Source: Caenorhabditis elegans
Taxonomy: Eukaryota; Nematoda; Chromadorea; Rhabditida; Rhabditidae
Assembly: GCF_000002985.6 (NCBI RefSeq)
Contig: NC_003281.10
Span: 6,448,001 to 6,512,000, forward strand
Direction: 5' to 3'
DNA: 64,000 nucleotides
A model generated the notes under the pieces. The model had not been told where the DNA came from and searched no databases. It saw only the letters and a program-made list of their open reading frames with translations. Positions 12,127 to 23,769 of the stretch are shown here, piece after piece (within the stretch, counting starts at the first letter, position 1; every line of letters begins with the position of its first letter). The position numbers and the translations under genes are program-made.

Positions 12127-14182
12127 ATGGCAAAGGAAGACGACGAATCGCCAGACGAGAGGTAAAACAAAAAATTTTTAAAAATTACTGAAAATAACAG
12201 TTTAGAAGTGAAGCCGCAGTCGTCGTTCTTGGTGATGTCGGCAGAAGCCCACGAATGTGTAATCACGCAAAAATGCTCGCTGATGAAGGATTTGATGTCA
12301 AACTTATTGGATTTTTCGATTCTATTCCAGGAGAACAAATTATGAATCATCCAAGGATAAAGTGAGTTTCAGAAAATTTTTATCTAAAAAATTTGCAAAA
12401 AAGTTGTTCCGTTTAAAAAAATAAATTTAGTTACAAATCATCCAAAGAATTTTTCCAAATAAATAAAATTTCAGAATAGTTGGAATCCCGCCACCTCCTG
12501 ACTTCATGGATTCGTTACCAGCTTTCGTGCAACTTCCACTGAAACTTTTTTGGAACTTTATAACTCTTTTCTTGGCTCTCGCTTTTCAAACAAGCGCCTT
12601 TAATTTAAGAATTATTCTTATGCAGAATCCGCCGGCGCTTCCGACGATGATAGTTTGTTTCATGGTAGGATTCTACTGACTACCGTTATAAAATATCAAC
12701 TTTAATTTCAGTTTTCCATATTCAAATTCGCAAAATTCTCAATTGATTGGCACAATTACATGTATTCAATTCTACAAAATAAATACCAATTGACCGATGA
12801 TCAAGTTTTTGGAAACGATAAAAAAACCAAAAAAGCCCAGTGAGTATTGGACACCGGCATTGTTCCCCGACGCGAAAAAAAACAGTCGGTACTCGGTCTC
12901 CACACGACAAATCTTTGTGAAACGAAGAATGACATACGCCTTTAAAGAGTACTGTAATTTATCCCATGAAAAATATTTTTTACGAAAACTGGAAAAATCA
13001 CATCAAACTGTTGCAGCAACGAATTTGAAACTATAGTACTCTTCAAAGGCGCATAACCTTTCATATTTAACGAAAACTTGTCGTGCCGAGACCGGGCAAC
13101 GTATTTTAGCCAAAACATTCGCGTCTGTACAATAAATCAAACTCGTATTGAACAATTTACATTTTCAGAATTGTGAGATGTGTTGGATTCCTAGAAGGTC
13201 TATGTGGAAAACTATCCGATTATAATCTGTGTGTAACAAATGCCATGCGTCGAGATCTCATGGATCGATGGGGCATCAGAGCCAGCACATTCTATGATAG
13301 GCCGCCGACGTGGAAATTTAGGTTTGAACAAATGTGAAATTTCTGAAAATTAATCTCGAAATTTTCAGAGACACAACAATACAAGAGATCCATGATTTGT
13401 ATCTAAGACTTTCACAAAAGGAACGAATTCTACAAGGAAAAGACGAAGACTCCACAATTCTGACTCATAAATCTTCGAACGGAGTAGTGCAGCTACTAAC
13501 AACTCGACCCATTGTGTTTCTCTCTTCCACATCCTGGACACCTGATGAACGGTTTGAAATTCTTCTCGATGCGCTGGTTGCATATGACAAAACAATCGGA
13601 CTCCCGCGAGTTTTGATGATTATCACTGGAAAAGGTCCACTGAAAGCGAAATATTTACAAGAAATTCACGAGAAAAATCTGAAGAATGTCGATGTATTGA
13701 CTCCATGGTTGGAAGCAGAAGATTATCCAAAGATTCTAGCCTCTGCTGACTTAGGAATCTCTTTGCACACAAGCACGTCTGGATTGGATCTTCCGATGAA
13801 AGTTGTTGATATGTTTGGAGCTAAAGTTCCAGCATTGGCTCTAAAATTCAAATGTATTGATGAGCTCGTTGAGGAGAAAACTAATGGATATCTTTTCGAT
13901 GATTCTGAGCAGTTGAGTCGTCAAATTATTGAACTTTCTCGTGGATTCCCAAATAATTGCAATGAATTGATACGGCTCAAGAAGAATACACAGGAGCAAA
14001 AATTCGATTCTTGGGAAGTGATGTGGAAGAGATCAGCTACCTCTGGTGCAGACTTTCGAGTTCCAGACAATGGATTCGCCAAACTTCGTGCAATTATTCA
14101 ATTCTCATTTTTCGCTATTTTATTGATCATGCCGATTCACTTATTTATGGGCACTTTTTCGGGGGCATTCAGATCGCTTTAA
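12127..14182 (+). CDS. algn-1: ALG1 beta-1,4-mannosyltransferase (GT33)
   Basis: Exons 12127-12161, 12206-12361, 12475-12664, 12712-12839, 13169-13321 and 13369-14182 give 491 aa. The product matches ALG1 throughout: V-V-V-L-G-D-V-G-R-S-P-R-M near the N-terminus, a hydrophobic membrane segment in exon 3, I-D-W-H-N-Y in exon 4, S-D-Y-N-L-C-V-T-N-A-M in exon 5, and T-G-K-G-P-L with G-I-S-L-H-T-S-T-S-G-L-D-L-P-M-K in the last exon. ALG1 adds the first mannose from GDP-mannose to GlcNAc2-PP-dolichol on the cytosolic face of the ER, an essential N-glycosylation step. A C-terminal hydrophobic helix precedes the stop. Intron 4 holds a palindromic repeat (see 12893-13095). Confidence 0.95.
12893..13095. 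repeat. Palindromic MITE-like repeat in algn-1 intron 4
   Basis: The left arm, from GGTCTCCACACGACAAA through GCCTTTAAAGAGTACTGTA (about 12895-12957), is matched in inverted order by TAGTACTCTTCAAAGGCGC through CTTGTCGTGCCGAGACC (about 13034-13093). The GGTCTC...CACGACAAATTTTTG...GCGCCTTTAAAGAGTACTGTAG consensus is a familiar dispersed C. elegans repeat, and a second copy occurs at 21327-21590. Confidence 0.75.
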
Positions 14183-14336
14183 TTTTTTTTCGGGGTTTTG
14201 TACATTCAATAAACTATTGGCCAAAATTGTTTATCAAAGTGAAATGTTAGAGACAAAAGTGGGACACGCGTTGAGAATCGGAATGAGATTTTACAGGAAG
14301 GATCGTTTTGAGCAGGAATGAGTTGGTTATGAGTGA

Positions 14337-14847
14337 TCAGTTCATCAATGAATCTGCAATATTATAAATTATTCAGATAAACTTCAGATTTAAAGAATAG
14401 AACTAACCATCGACAGGAGTATCGTCAATAATGTCGTCATCCATTTCAGCATTGACAGAGCTGGATTCAACTGGATTTTTACGAGCGAGAGCCTTCTGCT
14501 GACTAATAACTTTCCATTTATCGTTGGCGGACTTGCACTGGAAATTTTAATTTCTTAACTCTTTCGAAACCCATAATTACATGATTGTGAATAGAAGTAT
14601 TCTCAAGCTCTCGGAGTCCTTTGACAACATCATCTCCTGAGATCGTCTTGTGCTTCTGATCGCGAGCAGATTGAGCCGAAACGTCGGACAAGTTTATGAG
14701 AAACACTGCTGCAGCACGAGCGATGACGTCTCGAGCATCTTTTGATGCAGAAATATTGTCTTCTTTCATGAGCCGAGTCACAATTGCTGCTGGCATCATC
14801 ATTTGAGCAATTCGATCATCGTTTTGATCCACATCGTTTGATGACAT
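14337..14847 (-). CDS. Histone-fold protein, POLE3/CHRAC17-like
   Basis: Exons 14581-14847, 14408-14537 and 14337-14353 give 137 aa. Residues about 15-90 form an H2B/NF-YB-type histone fold: [10 protein letters not shown], then [18 protein letters not shown], then [17 protein letters not shown]. The C-terminal tail is acidic (D-D-D-I-I-D-D), as in POLE3. POLE3-type subunits pair with a POLE4/CHRAC15-like partner in DNA polymerase epsilon and in ISWI/CHRAC remodelling complexes. It sits 367 nt downstream of dlc-1 on the same strand, so co-transcription is possible. The last coding exon is only 17 nt. An NF-YB or Dr1-like identity is less likely given the length and tail. Confidence 0.85.
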
Positions 14848-15214
14848 TTCTATCTTAAATTATTGCCTTGTTCAGTTTCGAGTATAAAAATGAAGCACAG
14901 ATAATTAAGGGATTTAAAGCTATCCTTTTATTTTTACTTTTAGTGCGAGCACTTTTCGAGAACAAAAATATTATGAGTTCTCTTTTCTCTCAAAAACGGA
15001 CAACGTAAGAAGATTTATGGGTGATGGAGGAAGATTCAAAGAAAATGAACAGTTTGAGCTAAATAAATAGAATGCGACGAAGGAAAATGTTTTTTGGGAG
15101 GAAAAGGAAGATTTAACAAGAGTGCACACTGAAGATCCTACGCCACCTAAGGTACACGTAGGATCAGGTCACAATTTAAAGATCATTGAATGTTTTTTAA
15201 GAACAGGATGGGAT
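14848..15214. other. Spacer between dlc-1 and the POLE3-like gene
   Basis: 367 nt covering the dlc-1 3' UTR and the upstream part of the POLE3-like gene. An acceptor-like AATTTAAG lies a few bases before that gene's ATG. No ORF is supported. Confidence 0.5.
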
Positions 15215-15764
<550 letters not shown>

Positions 15765-17223
15765 TTTGAACGGATTTGGCTGCAAAAAATACAAAATTAA
15801 ATTAATTGAACACCGGGTACTCGGTAGTAGTTATAATAACGGTTGTGAATGCGGAATGCGGAGGTCAAAGAGATAGATAAGGATAATGGAAGAACGGCAA
15901 GGTAATTATTTGAGCGACCCAATTTATGACACGAAACAGGAGTATGTTAGTACGAATAAGGCTCTTCAGAGTATTAAAAATATAATTTGCAAAGCTCGGA
16001 GGCACTTGAGTACAGAGTATTTGCGCCCGCAACATGAAAAACTTTTGACGTGAATTGTTTAAATCTGAACAGTTTAGAAATAATGAAATAGATGAAAGAA
16101 GAAGAGTTCCCCAGTTATGTGTCATCGGGAACTTTTTTCAAAAGATATTTCATGTCAACAAACAGGCTACTTTTTCGATAAGAGTACACATCAGATTGTA
16201 CGCATTTATCAGCAGCAGCATTCGTAAGACAACAGAGAAAAGATATCGAAAGTGGAGGAGAATGAAGTGAGCCAAAAGATAACAGTTTCAAAGAGTGGAG
16301 GAATGGGTGGCATTGGGAGACGAAAGAGAAGATGGCTGAGCGAAGCCGAGAGCGAGATAGGCGGGGCGCGTCGCACGCTGCACAGCCGCGTCGCACGCGA
16401 CCCGGCTGTGTTGGAGTGTGCGACTCGGCTGTCGTCGGGGCAATGCGCGCGCACTCAAATGCAAACAGGCGCGTGCCCGCGTATTTCAAAATGTTTTGGG
16501 GTGTTGGTGGGAGCGAGAAGAAGGAGAAAAAAAAGAAAAAGTGAAGGGCGTTGGAAGAAACTGCGAGGTTGTTGTGTGAGACGAGCATGAATGTGTTTAT
16601 AGACTCTAACTCCTGAATACAATAGACCGGAAAAAGGAAGAGGGTGAATATAAAAGTAATAGATGCATAGAAGATCAATTTGAAACATAGCAAAGCTCTT
16701 GGAAAAAACCAAGAGCTTAAAAATATATGATGAACACTTTAAATCTATTTTTAACACTTTTAATCTACTTTTAATCAACTATCGTCAACAAAAATTCCAC
16801 AATCTCTACTAGCAAAATGTTGTTATCGCTCGAAAAAGCACTGGAAACACTATCTTTGCAAATTCTATGAATAATTGCTTATAAATTCTGGAATTTAGTT
16901 ATTTCTTTTTAGAGAAAGTGTGTTTTTTTGGGAAAATAAAGGGCGTTTGAGAAAGATTAAAAAGCCCAAAGATTCAAGTAGGAAATTTTTTTACGAATAC
17001 TCTTATTTTGAAAAATTCGGAATTTTTCGAAAGTTAAACATTTTGCTAAGCGCTACCTTAATCTTTGAATAGCCTAAAGGCGCAAGGAGCAAGTCTCGAG
17101 TAGGGTCCCGCAACGATTGAAAGCGACTACGGTAGTATTTGAAATTAGCAATATTTGTTTTACACGTTTTCTCCTTGAATTTTCAAGTTTAACTGTAAAT
17201 TATTACTGTAAATTTGTTCAGAG
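15765..17223. promoter_or_regulatory. dlc-1 / nduf-2.2 divergent upstream region
   Basis: The 1.46 kb separates divergent dlc-1 and nduf-2.2. At 16330-16490 the base composition jumps to GC-rich with many CpG, including repeated GTCGCACGC and CGCGCGCAC words. This is unlike the AT-rich surroundings and suits a housekeeping promoter or a noncoding first exon of dlc-1. The overlapping long frames on both strands are composition artefacts. Confidence 0.55.
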
Positions 17224-19143
17224 ATGCTTTCGCGATCATTGCATCCTCTTCGAGCGGTAGCATGCGCCAGGCCAGCTATTTCTAATCGTGATTCTCACAC
17301 AATTTGGTATCCTGACGCTAAATTCGAACGTCAATTCAAGGTATTACTGTTTGCATATACTTTAATGCATTTTCACGATTTCAGACTGGCGGAACTCTTG
17401 GGAAACTTTGGATGTCAGAACGCGTATCCGATTTCGACGATCAAATCGGACTTGACAAATTGGAGAAACTTGCATACAGCGATCCGGTGCTCAGCGACAA
17501 TTATGAGGGAAAGAAGAGGTTGCTGCAACGTTTTTTTTGCGATTTTTAAATTCTATTTCAGAGAGAAGAATCTGGAAAACATGATTCTCAACTTTGGACC
17601 ACAGCACCCTGCGGCTCACGGAGTTCTTCGTCTTGTTCTCAAGCTGGAAGGAGAAGTCATCATTAAAGCTATTCCACATATTGGTCTGCTACATCGCGCT
17701 ACAGAAAAGCTCATTGAGCACAAGACCTACACACAGGTTGAGTCGAAACAAATTTCAATTCGAATTCGAATAAAATTGTAGGCACTCCCGTATTTCGATC
17801 GCCTTGACTACGTATCCATGATGTGCAACGAACAAGCTTTCTCTCTGGCAATTGAAAAATTGTTGGGGATTGACGTTCCACCAAGAGCGAAGTATATCAG
17901 AAGTGAGCTATATGAATCGAGTATCGCAATTTAACATTTTAAAACATATTTTCAGTTCTTTTCGGCGAACTCACTCGAATTCAAAATCATATTATGGGAA
18001 TCACCACACACGCCCTCGACGTTGGAGCTATGACCCCATTCTTCTGGATGTTCGAAGAACGCGAAAAATTATTCGAATTCTCAGAACGAGTTTCAGGTGC
18101 AAGAATGCACGCAAACTATGTTCGTCCAGGCGGAGTCGCATGGGATCTTCCTGTTGGATTAATGGATGATATTTATGATTGGGCTGTGAAGTTTCCCGCT
18201 CGTATCGATGAACTGGAGGATATGCTTACAGAAAATCGAATCTGGAAAGCTAGAACAGTTGATATTGGTAAGTGTGACATCATTGAGAGCATAATGAAAT
18301 CCAATATCTTCTAATTTTCATTATTTTAGGCCTTGTCTCCGCATCCGATGCTCTTAATTGGGGATTCAGTGGTGTGATGGTTCGTGGAAGTGGAATTAAG
18401 CAAGATGTTCGAAAAACCGAACCATATGATGCCTATGCCGATATGGAATTCGATGTACCAATCGGAACAAAGGGAGATTGCTATGATCGGTAAAAAATAG
18501 AGAGGAAACATTCAATCATTATCTCATTTTTCAGTTATTTGTGTCGCGTAGAAGAAATGAGACAATCGTTGAACATTGTTCATCAATGCCTCAACAAAAT
18601 GCCAACTGGAGAAATTAAATCCGACGATCACAAAGTGGTGCCACCGAAACGAGCTGAAATGAAAGAGAACATGGAATCGCTTATTCATCACTTTAAATTT
18701 TTCACTGAAGGATTCCAAGTACCGCCTGGAGCTACATATGTACCGATTGAGGCTCCAAAGGGAGAATTTGGAGTGTACCTCGTGGCCGATGGAACGGGAA
18801 AACCGTATCGGTAAGGGGGTGACTCAGTGTGATAGTATAAAACATACGTGTTTTATATTTATACAATATACTCTATTTTCTGCATTCAAAAAATGATTGT
18901 CATCATCAGAACAGTACTGATAGAAATAAAAACTGGAGAACAAAATAGTACAGGGACGTAAAAATAATAGATTTCAATAAACTAAATATGAAAATAGTTT
19001 GAATAATTTCCAGATGCTTTATCCGTGCTCCTGGTTTTGCCCATCTTGCCGCAATTCACGACGTATGCTACATGTCTCTAATCGCTGATATTGTTGCTGT
19101 TATCGGAACTATGGATATCGTTTTCGGAGAAGTTGATCGATGA
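17224..19143 (+). CDS. nduf-2.2: Complex I 49-kDa subunit (NDUFS2)
   Basis: Exons 17224-17340, 17385-17518, 17562-17736, 17782-17902, 17956-18267, 18330-18489, 18535-18810 and 19014-19143 give 474 aa. The N-terminus is Arg/Ser/Ala-rich, consistent with a mitochondrial presequence. The mature part has [36 protein letters not shown] and the invariant C-terminal G-E-V-D-R. NDUFS2 lies at the quinone-binding interface of NADH:ubiquinone oxidoreductase in the inner membrane. C. elegans has two such genes; position here suggests nduf-2.2, the paralogue of gas-1. The next gene starts 194 nt downstream, so an operon is plausible. Confidence 0.95.
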
Positions 19144-19303
19144 ATGTGTTTTTTGCTCTTGTAATTTTTGTTTTAGTGTAGCCGATGAATGAATTTTCTT
19201 TTTTTTAATTTTGAATGTACGGTTGGTTCGTTTTGGTGGTTTTCGCCAAATTTTCAATATTATTTCTGTTATACTTATCAAATAGTTTTTTTTAAATTTT
19301 GCA

Positions 19304-19304
19304 G
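19304..19304 (+). promoter_or_regulatory. Probable SL2 trans-splice acceptor
   Basis: A TTTTGCAG acceptor lies 33 nt before the ATG at 19337 and about 160 nt after the nduf-2.2 stop, the usual geometry of a C. elegans operon junction. Confidence 0.5.
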
Positions 19305-19336
19305 TTAATTCTTAAAAATTGGTAATTGGATTTCTC

Positions 19337-22300
19337 ATGGATGCTACGACCAGCAAGCCTCGTGAAAATGATCTTGAACACATGAGTAACGCGTCATCTA
19401 CGTCGTCTGGAAGATCGTCACGGGCTGAAGTTCTATGGGCGGATGTCTTAAGTCATATTCCATTCGTCAAAAGATTCACAACACCAGATTCTCGAAAAGA
19501 GCAAAAAGTTCGAATATTATCGAAAAACGAGGTGGACGAAGAGGATGGTGTACAATTGGAACAATTGATACAAAATCAAGAAGTCATTTTATGTCACTCA
19601 TCCTCAATGAATTTTCACCAACAGTGCAGAGGGAGTGTCGTCGATTTTGAGTATATAGAGAAAAAAGTCAAGGTTCGACTTGAATTTGAGTTTTGAAAAT
19701 TGTAAAACGAAAGCTACTGCAAAACATCTTTGCACCTAGAAAGAGTAAATACAAGTTTTTCGGAAAATCTTTCAAAAATTAATTAGCGTCATCGAAACTT
19801 TTACAGTACAGAATTAAAAAAACCTTTTTTAGTCAAAACGGAAAAGCGAAAAAAATCTTCCAATTCCAAACAACATCAAAAAAAGTTTTTCAAAATTTAA
19901 ATTCGAATATTTCAAACATTTGCACTCTAGTTTTTTTTGTAAAAAGCAAAAAATTTACCCATTTATTAAGAAACCATGAGATCATGAGAATGCCTATCAT
20001 TTTGGCGCGGGAATATCTCGTAGCGAAGGCACCTAAATCTCTCATAAGTTTCTCTGTAAGCGACAGAAATTTTCGATTTTTTCTCTAAAAAGCGTCCGTG
20101 TAAAGTTAAATTTTTCTGGGAAAAAATCCCGATTTTTTGTAGATCAAACTGTAATGAGACAGCCTGACACCACCTTCGAAAATCAATTTCATATTACTTT
20201 TCCCGAAGAAAACATATTTTCAGGTGACCGTCTCATCGGAATCAGACTTTCCAATCTGGGAAGACACTGATATTTGGATGCAAGCGTTATCAACCCCAAC
20301 AAGCTCTCTTTATGCAATTGATGCAAATACATCTGTTAATTCAGAACTTATCGAAGATGAATCAGTTGTACAAGAACAAAAAGAACAAATATCAGTGAAT
20401 ATTCAAGATCAATCTGACCTATTTCGATCTATCAACGGCTGGAAATTGATCAGTACAAGGCGTGAACGACATCGTCGAATGTATGATGGAATATGGAAAA
20501 ATGTGTATTTGACACAACTCGAAATGACTTGCATTGATCCAATTGATACTGAAAAGTTATTACATGTCCAGGAAAGAGCCCCACTGCGTCTGAGTGACGA
20601 TATTGAAGAATTTGGAGATGTTTTGGTGGATGTAATCAAAAAGAAAACCGACACAAAGAACAATGTTTTTACGGTACTGATGAATGATTTTTCACTAAAA
20701 AAATCTTTCTTTTCCAGATAACTCTCGGTCTTACCGGCTTTGCTCGATTCCATGCAGAAATTCAATTATCGAAAGAATCCACATATTACTTGAATTTCGA
20801 TGATGGTTATGAAGATGACTTGGCGAGTCTTGCAAGTGAAGAAGACATTCTTTCTGGCTACCAAACTATTCAAAATGTTGATGAATTATGTGACAAAGTA
20901 AGTCTAATTTTAAATACAAGCGAATAATATTTAAACATGACATTTTCAGATCGGTGAACTCACTGTCACTGACGTTTGCATCAAAACGTGGTTTGATATC
21001 CTTCACAATTATGCTTACATTCGTCTCATTGTAACATCAGCGAAGAGAAAGCTTCAACACTTTAAGTTGCTCACTGGTCACCATGTAATCATTCAATCTG
21101 CTACTAGTGATCGGGATACAGTATTGGCTGTTGTGAGCAGAGTTATGAAAGATGGAGTGAGAATTATTTATACTTTTAACTTGTAATTTTGTAATTTTTA
21201 AAACTCGTGCTGATTAAAAATTTACAGACAATTTTCCATGAACAGGAAAAAAAAAGAAAATGCCTGAAAATATTTGAATCATGATGCTAAATCCAAAGAC
21301 GTGAAAGTTGGCAATTTTTGCGCCAAACCCGGTCTCGACACAACAAATTTTTGTTTAATGTAAAACGGTGTGCGTCTTTAATGACTAAATACTGTAGTTT
21401 AAATGTTTCGTTATTGTGGTCATCAATTTTTATATTTTCACAATAAAAAATATAAAAAATTATTTATTCGAAAACCAAAGTATTACTTTAAAAATGTTTT
21501 TTAACTAATAAAAAATTATTCTTCTGCTGTTCTTCTACAACGAAAATTTGAAATTACCGTAATCTTAAAAGACGCACACTTTTTAGTTATTATTTTTTAA
21601 ATGGACTTATTTATTACAAAATCCTAATTTATATTTTTTATTTTCAGATTGTGCTTACCTTACAAGGAGTTAAAAAACAAACAAAAAATTTTGTATTCTC
21701 CAAAAACGAATTGTTCACTATTCAAATCGACCATAATTATGAGGATCGTCTACAAAAACTCACTGGAAAAGAGGAAGAGCATGAAAATCTTCGACGTGAG
21801 CTTATAAACTCTGATTCGGATATTCGATTGCATCGATCCTGGAAATCCAATGGTAAACAATATGCTACATTTACAAGCAAGAATGATGCATTTAAGAAGA
21901 TTCCTTTTAGTAAGAACTTCCTTTTTTATTATTTTTCATAAAAGTTTCATCCTTGCAGATACAAAATTTCTACTTGGAAAGTGCTGGGAAGCCGAAGGAG
22001 TTCTCGAAAAGAAAGCGGATTTCATTTTTGCTATCCGAGTGGCCGACAAAAATTTCAGCACTCCTTCGACGGTATAAAATTGTATCACGAAATAACAACA
22101 TTAACCCAAGGAAAGTGTTTTCAGATGACGTTCGAAATAAAATTCACAAGAAATCTTGTGCGAAACTCGAAGGATTTTGAACTTTCCAAAGCCTTCTACT
22201 ATGTAGATTTCGATTTGGCCCATTTTGTTGAAAGTGATCATTGGTAAGGAGATAATTTATCGTACGGTTTCGAATTTTCTAACAAAGAATAATTACAGCT

Positions 22301-23291
22301 ACTCGCTCTTGAACGCTAAAAGTGTGAATGGGAAACCCGATGAAACTGTTGTCAAATCGTGTCCGATAGACGAAGATTTAGTATTCTCAGTATTTCCATT
22401 TCAATGTGGTAGAAGAGCAGAAGAGAGACGTCGAGGATATCAAGAATCACAGAGAGAAGTACAATCTTCCACGAAAAAGCCAGACGTAAAAGTAGAAAAG
22501 AATGTAAAACTTGAAGCCCCAGAGAAGCAGAACAAGAGAAAAGATACAGCACTTAACCCAAAGGAGAAATATTGTGCGCAAAAGTTGGAGAAACAACTGA
22601 ATGATCAGACGAAGACTCCAAAGCAAAAGCCTAAGCAAGAAACTTCGGCAGGAATAAAACGTGAATCAACGCAGAGGCCGTGTGTAATACCTAGAACATT
22701 TGAAACTTCAAATTCCAAAGATGCTTCAAACAAGGTTCCATTGCAGTCGGTTAGCGAGCCGAAGATTTTGTTGCAGGATACAAACTCACGTTGTGCTCAA
22801 CCACGAAAAGCTGTTTCTCATGAAGGGCTGAAATCGCATCAGCAAGAGAATGTTCTGAAACATCTCGACAATAAGCACAAGTTTCTGTGTTTTGTGAATA
22901 TTGCCAAGCGAATTGAAAACGGTTGGTTTTATATGGTTAATTTAACAACAAAAAACTAAATCTCACTAAGTTACAGATAATGGTAATCCATTGGTTGAGC
23001 TGTCTATCGGATTCGATGAAAACGGTGGAAAAGTGCAACAATCTCCATGGCCCCTCGGTATTCGAATGTTATTGACTGATGGTTTGGAGAAAACGGAAGT
23101 CAAGATTCAAGGAGATGTCCAGGATACGAATGGGGTAACTTTTTTCCTCCCAATCTTTTAAATATTTTGTATTTCAGGAGACAGTTACTTTCATGATTCA
23201 ACAACAACTTTCCGATCTGGACTTTCTGAATAGTTACAAACCAAAAAAACTCCTCGCCTGCTTCCGAGAACACGGCCACAATCTTAAATAA
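19337..23291 (+). CDS. Unrecognised 853-aa protein downstream of nduf-2.2
   Basis: Ten exons (19337-19672, 20224-20673, 20718-20897, 20950-21156, 21648-21909, 21959-22071, 22125-22243, 22299-22921, 22977-23134, 23178-23291) join in consistent phase to 853 aa. I do not recognise a family. It has no signal peptide or membrane helix. The N-terminus is Ser-rich, the middle is a mixed, apparently folded region, the stretch coded near 22400-22850 is Lys/Glu/Gln-rich and probably disordered, and the last 90 residues look folded again. The start codon is 194 nt past the nduf-2.2 stop with a TTTTGCAG acceptor at 19304, the spacing typical of SL2 operon genes. It could be a nematode-specific nuclear or cytosolic protein; this is a guess. 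Confidence 0.8.
21327..21590. repeat. Second copy of the GGTCTCGACAC palindromic repeat, in an intron
   Basis: GGTCTCGACACAACAAATTTTTG followed by GTGTGCGTCTTTAATG and ACTGTAGTTT (about 21329-21398) matches the algn-1 intron element. Partial inverted sequence, TACCGTAATCTTAAAAGACGCACACTT, is at about 21557-21583. The rest between the arms is AT-rich. It explains why this intron (21157-21647) is long. Confidence 0.65.
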
Positions 23292-23769
23292 ATAATTTTT
23301 AATTTTTATAAAATTTTAAAATTCATTTTGTGAAATGTCAAAAATACTGTGTTTTAGTATATTTTATCACCCCATTCTGCATTTTTGCATTCCCACATCT
23401 ACTTGTTCTTGCCTCTCCCCCTTCATCGTTACTATGTAAGTGTATTATTTCCTTCTTCCCCATTGTTTTCTTCATGTTTCCTTTAAACGCCTTTGCATTT
23501 CATTTACAAATAGGATATTTGGAGTTTTCCGATATCATTTGTTTCCCCGAACCACAAGTTAATTTCCAAAAAATGTTTTTTTCTTTTTAAAAAAACTTCA
23601 CGTTGAGCTTTCCATTCTAAAAAATCATAAAAATACCGTATGAAAATATTATTTTTTAAAAACACGAACTTGTTCCAAATAATTAATTTTTATCAATTTC
23701 CGCAATCTCACCATCAGACAATACCAATTTTGATCATTTCGAAATTCTTTCCTTCCTTATTTTAAAAGA
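23292..23769. other. Spacer before wht-6
   Basis: 478 nt, pyrimidine-rich in its middle, holding the upstream gene's 3' UTR and the wht-6 upstream region. No supported gene. Confidence 0.5.

Noticed and set aside
16115-16693. Long overlapping frames on both strands in the dlc-1 upstream region
   Set aside because: They coincide with the GC-rich island and have unrelated low-complexity products in several frames at once; no splice or family support.
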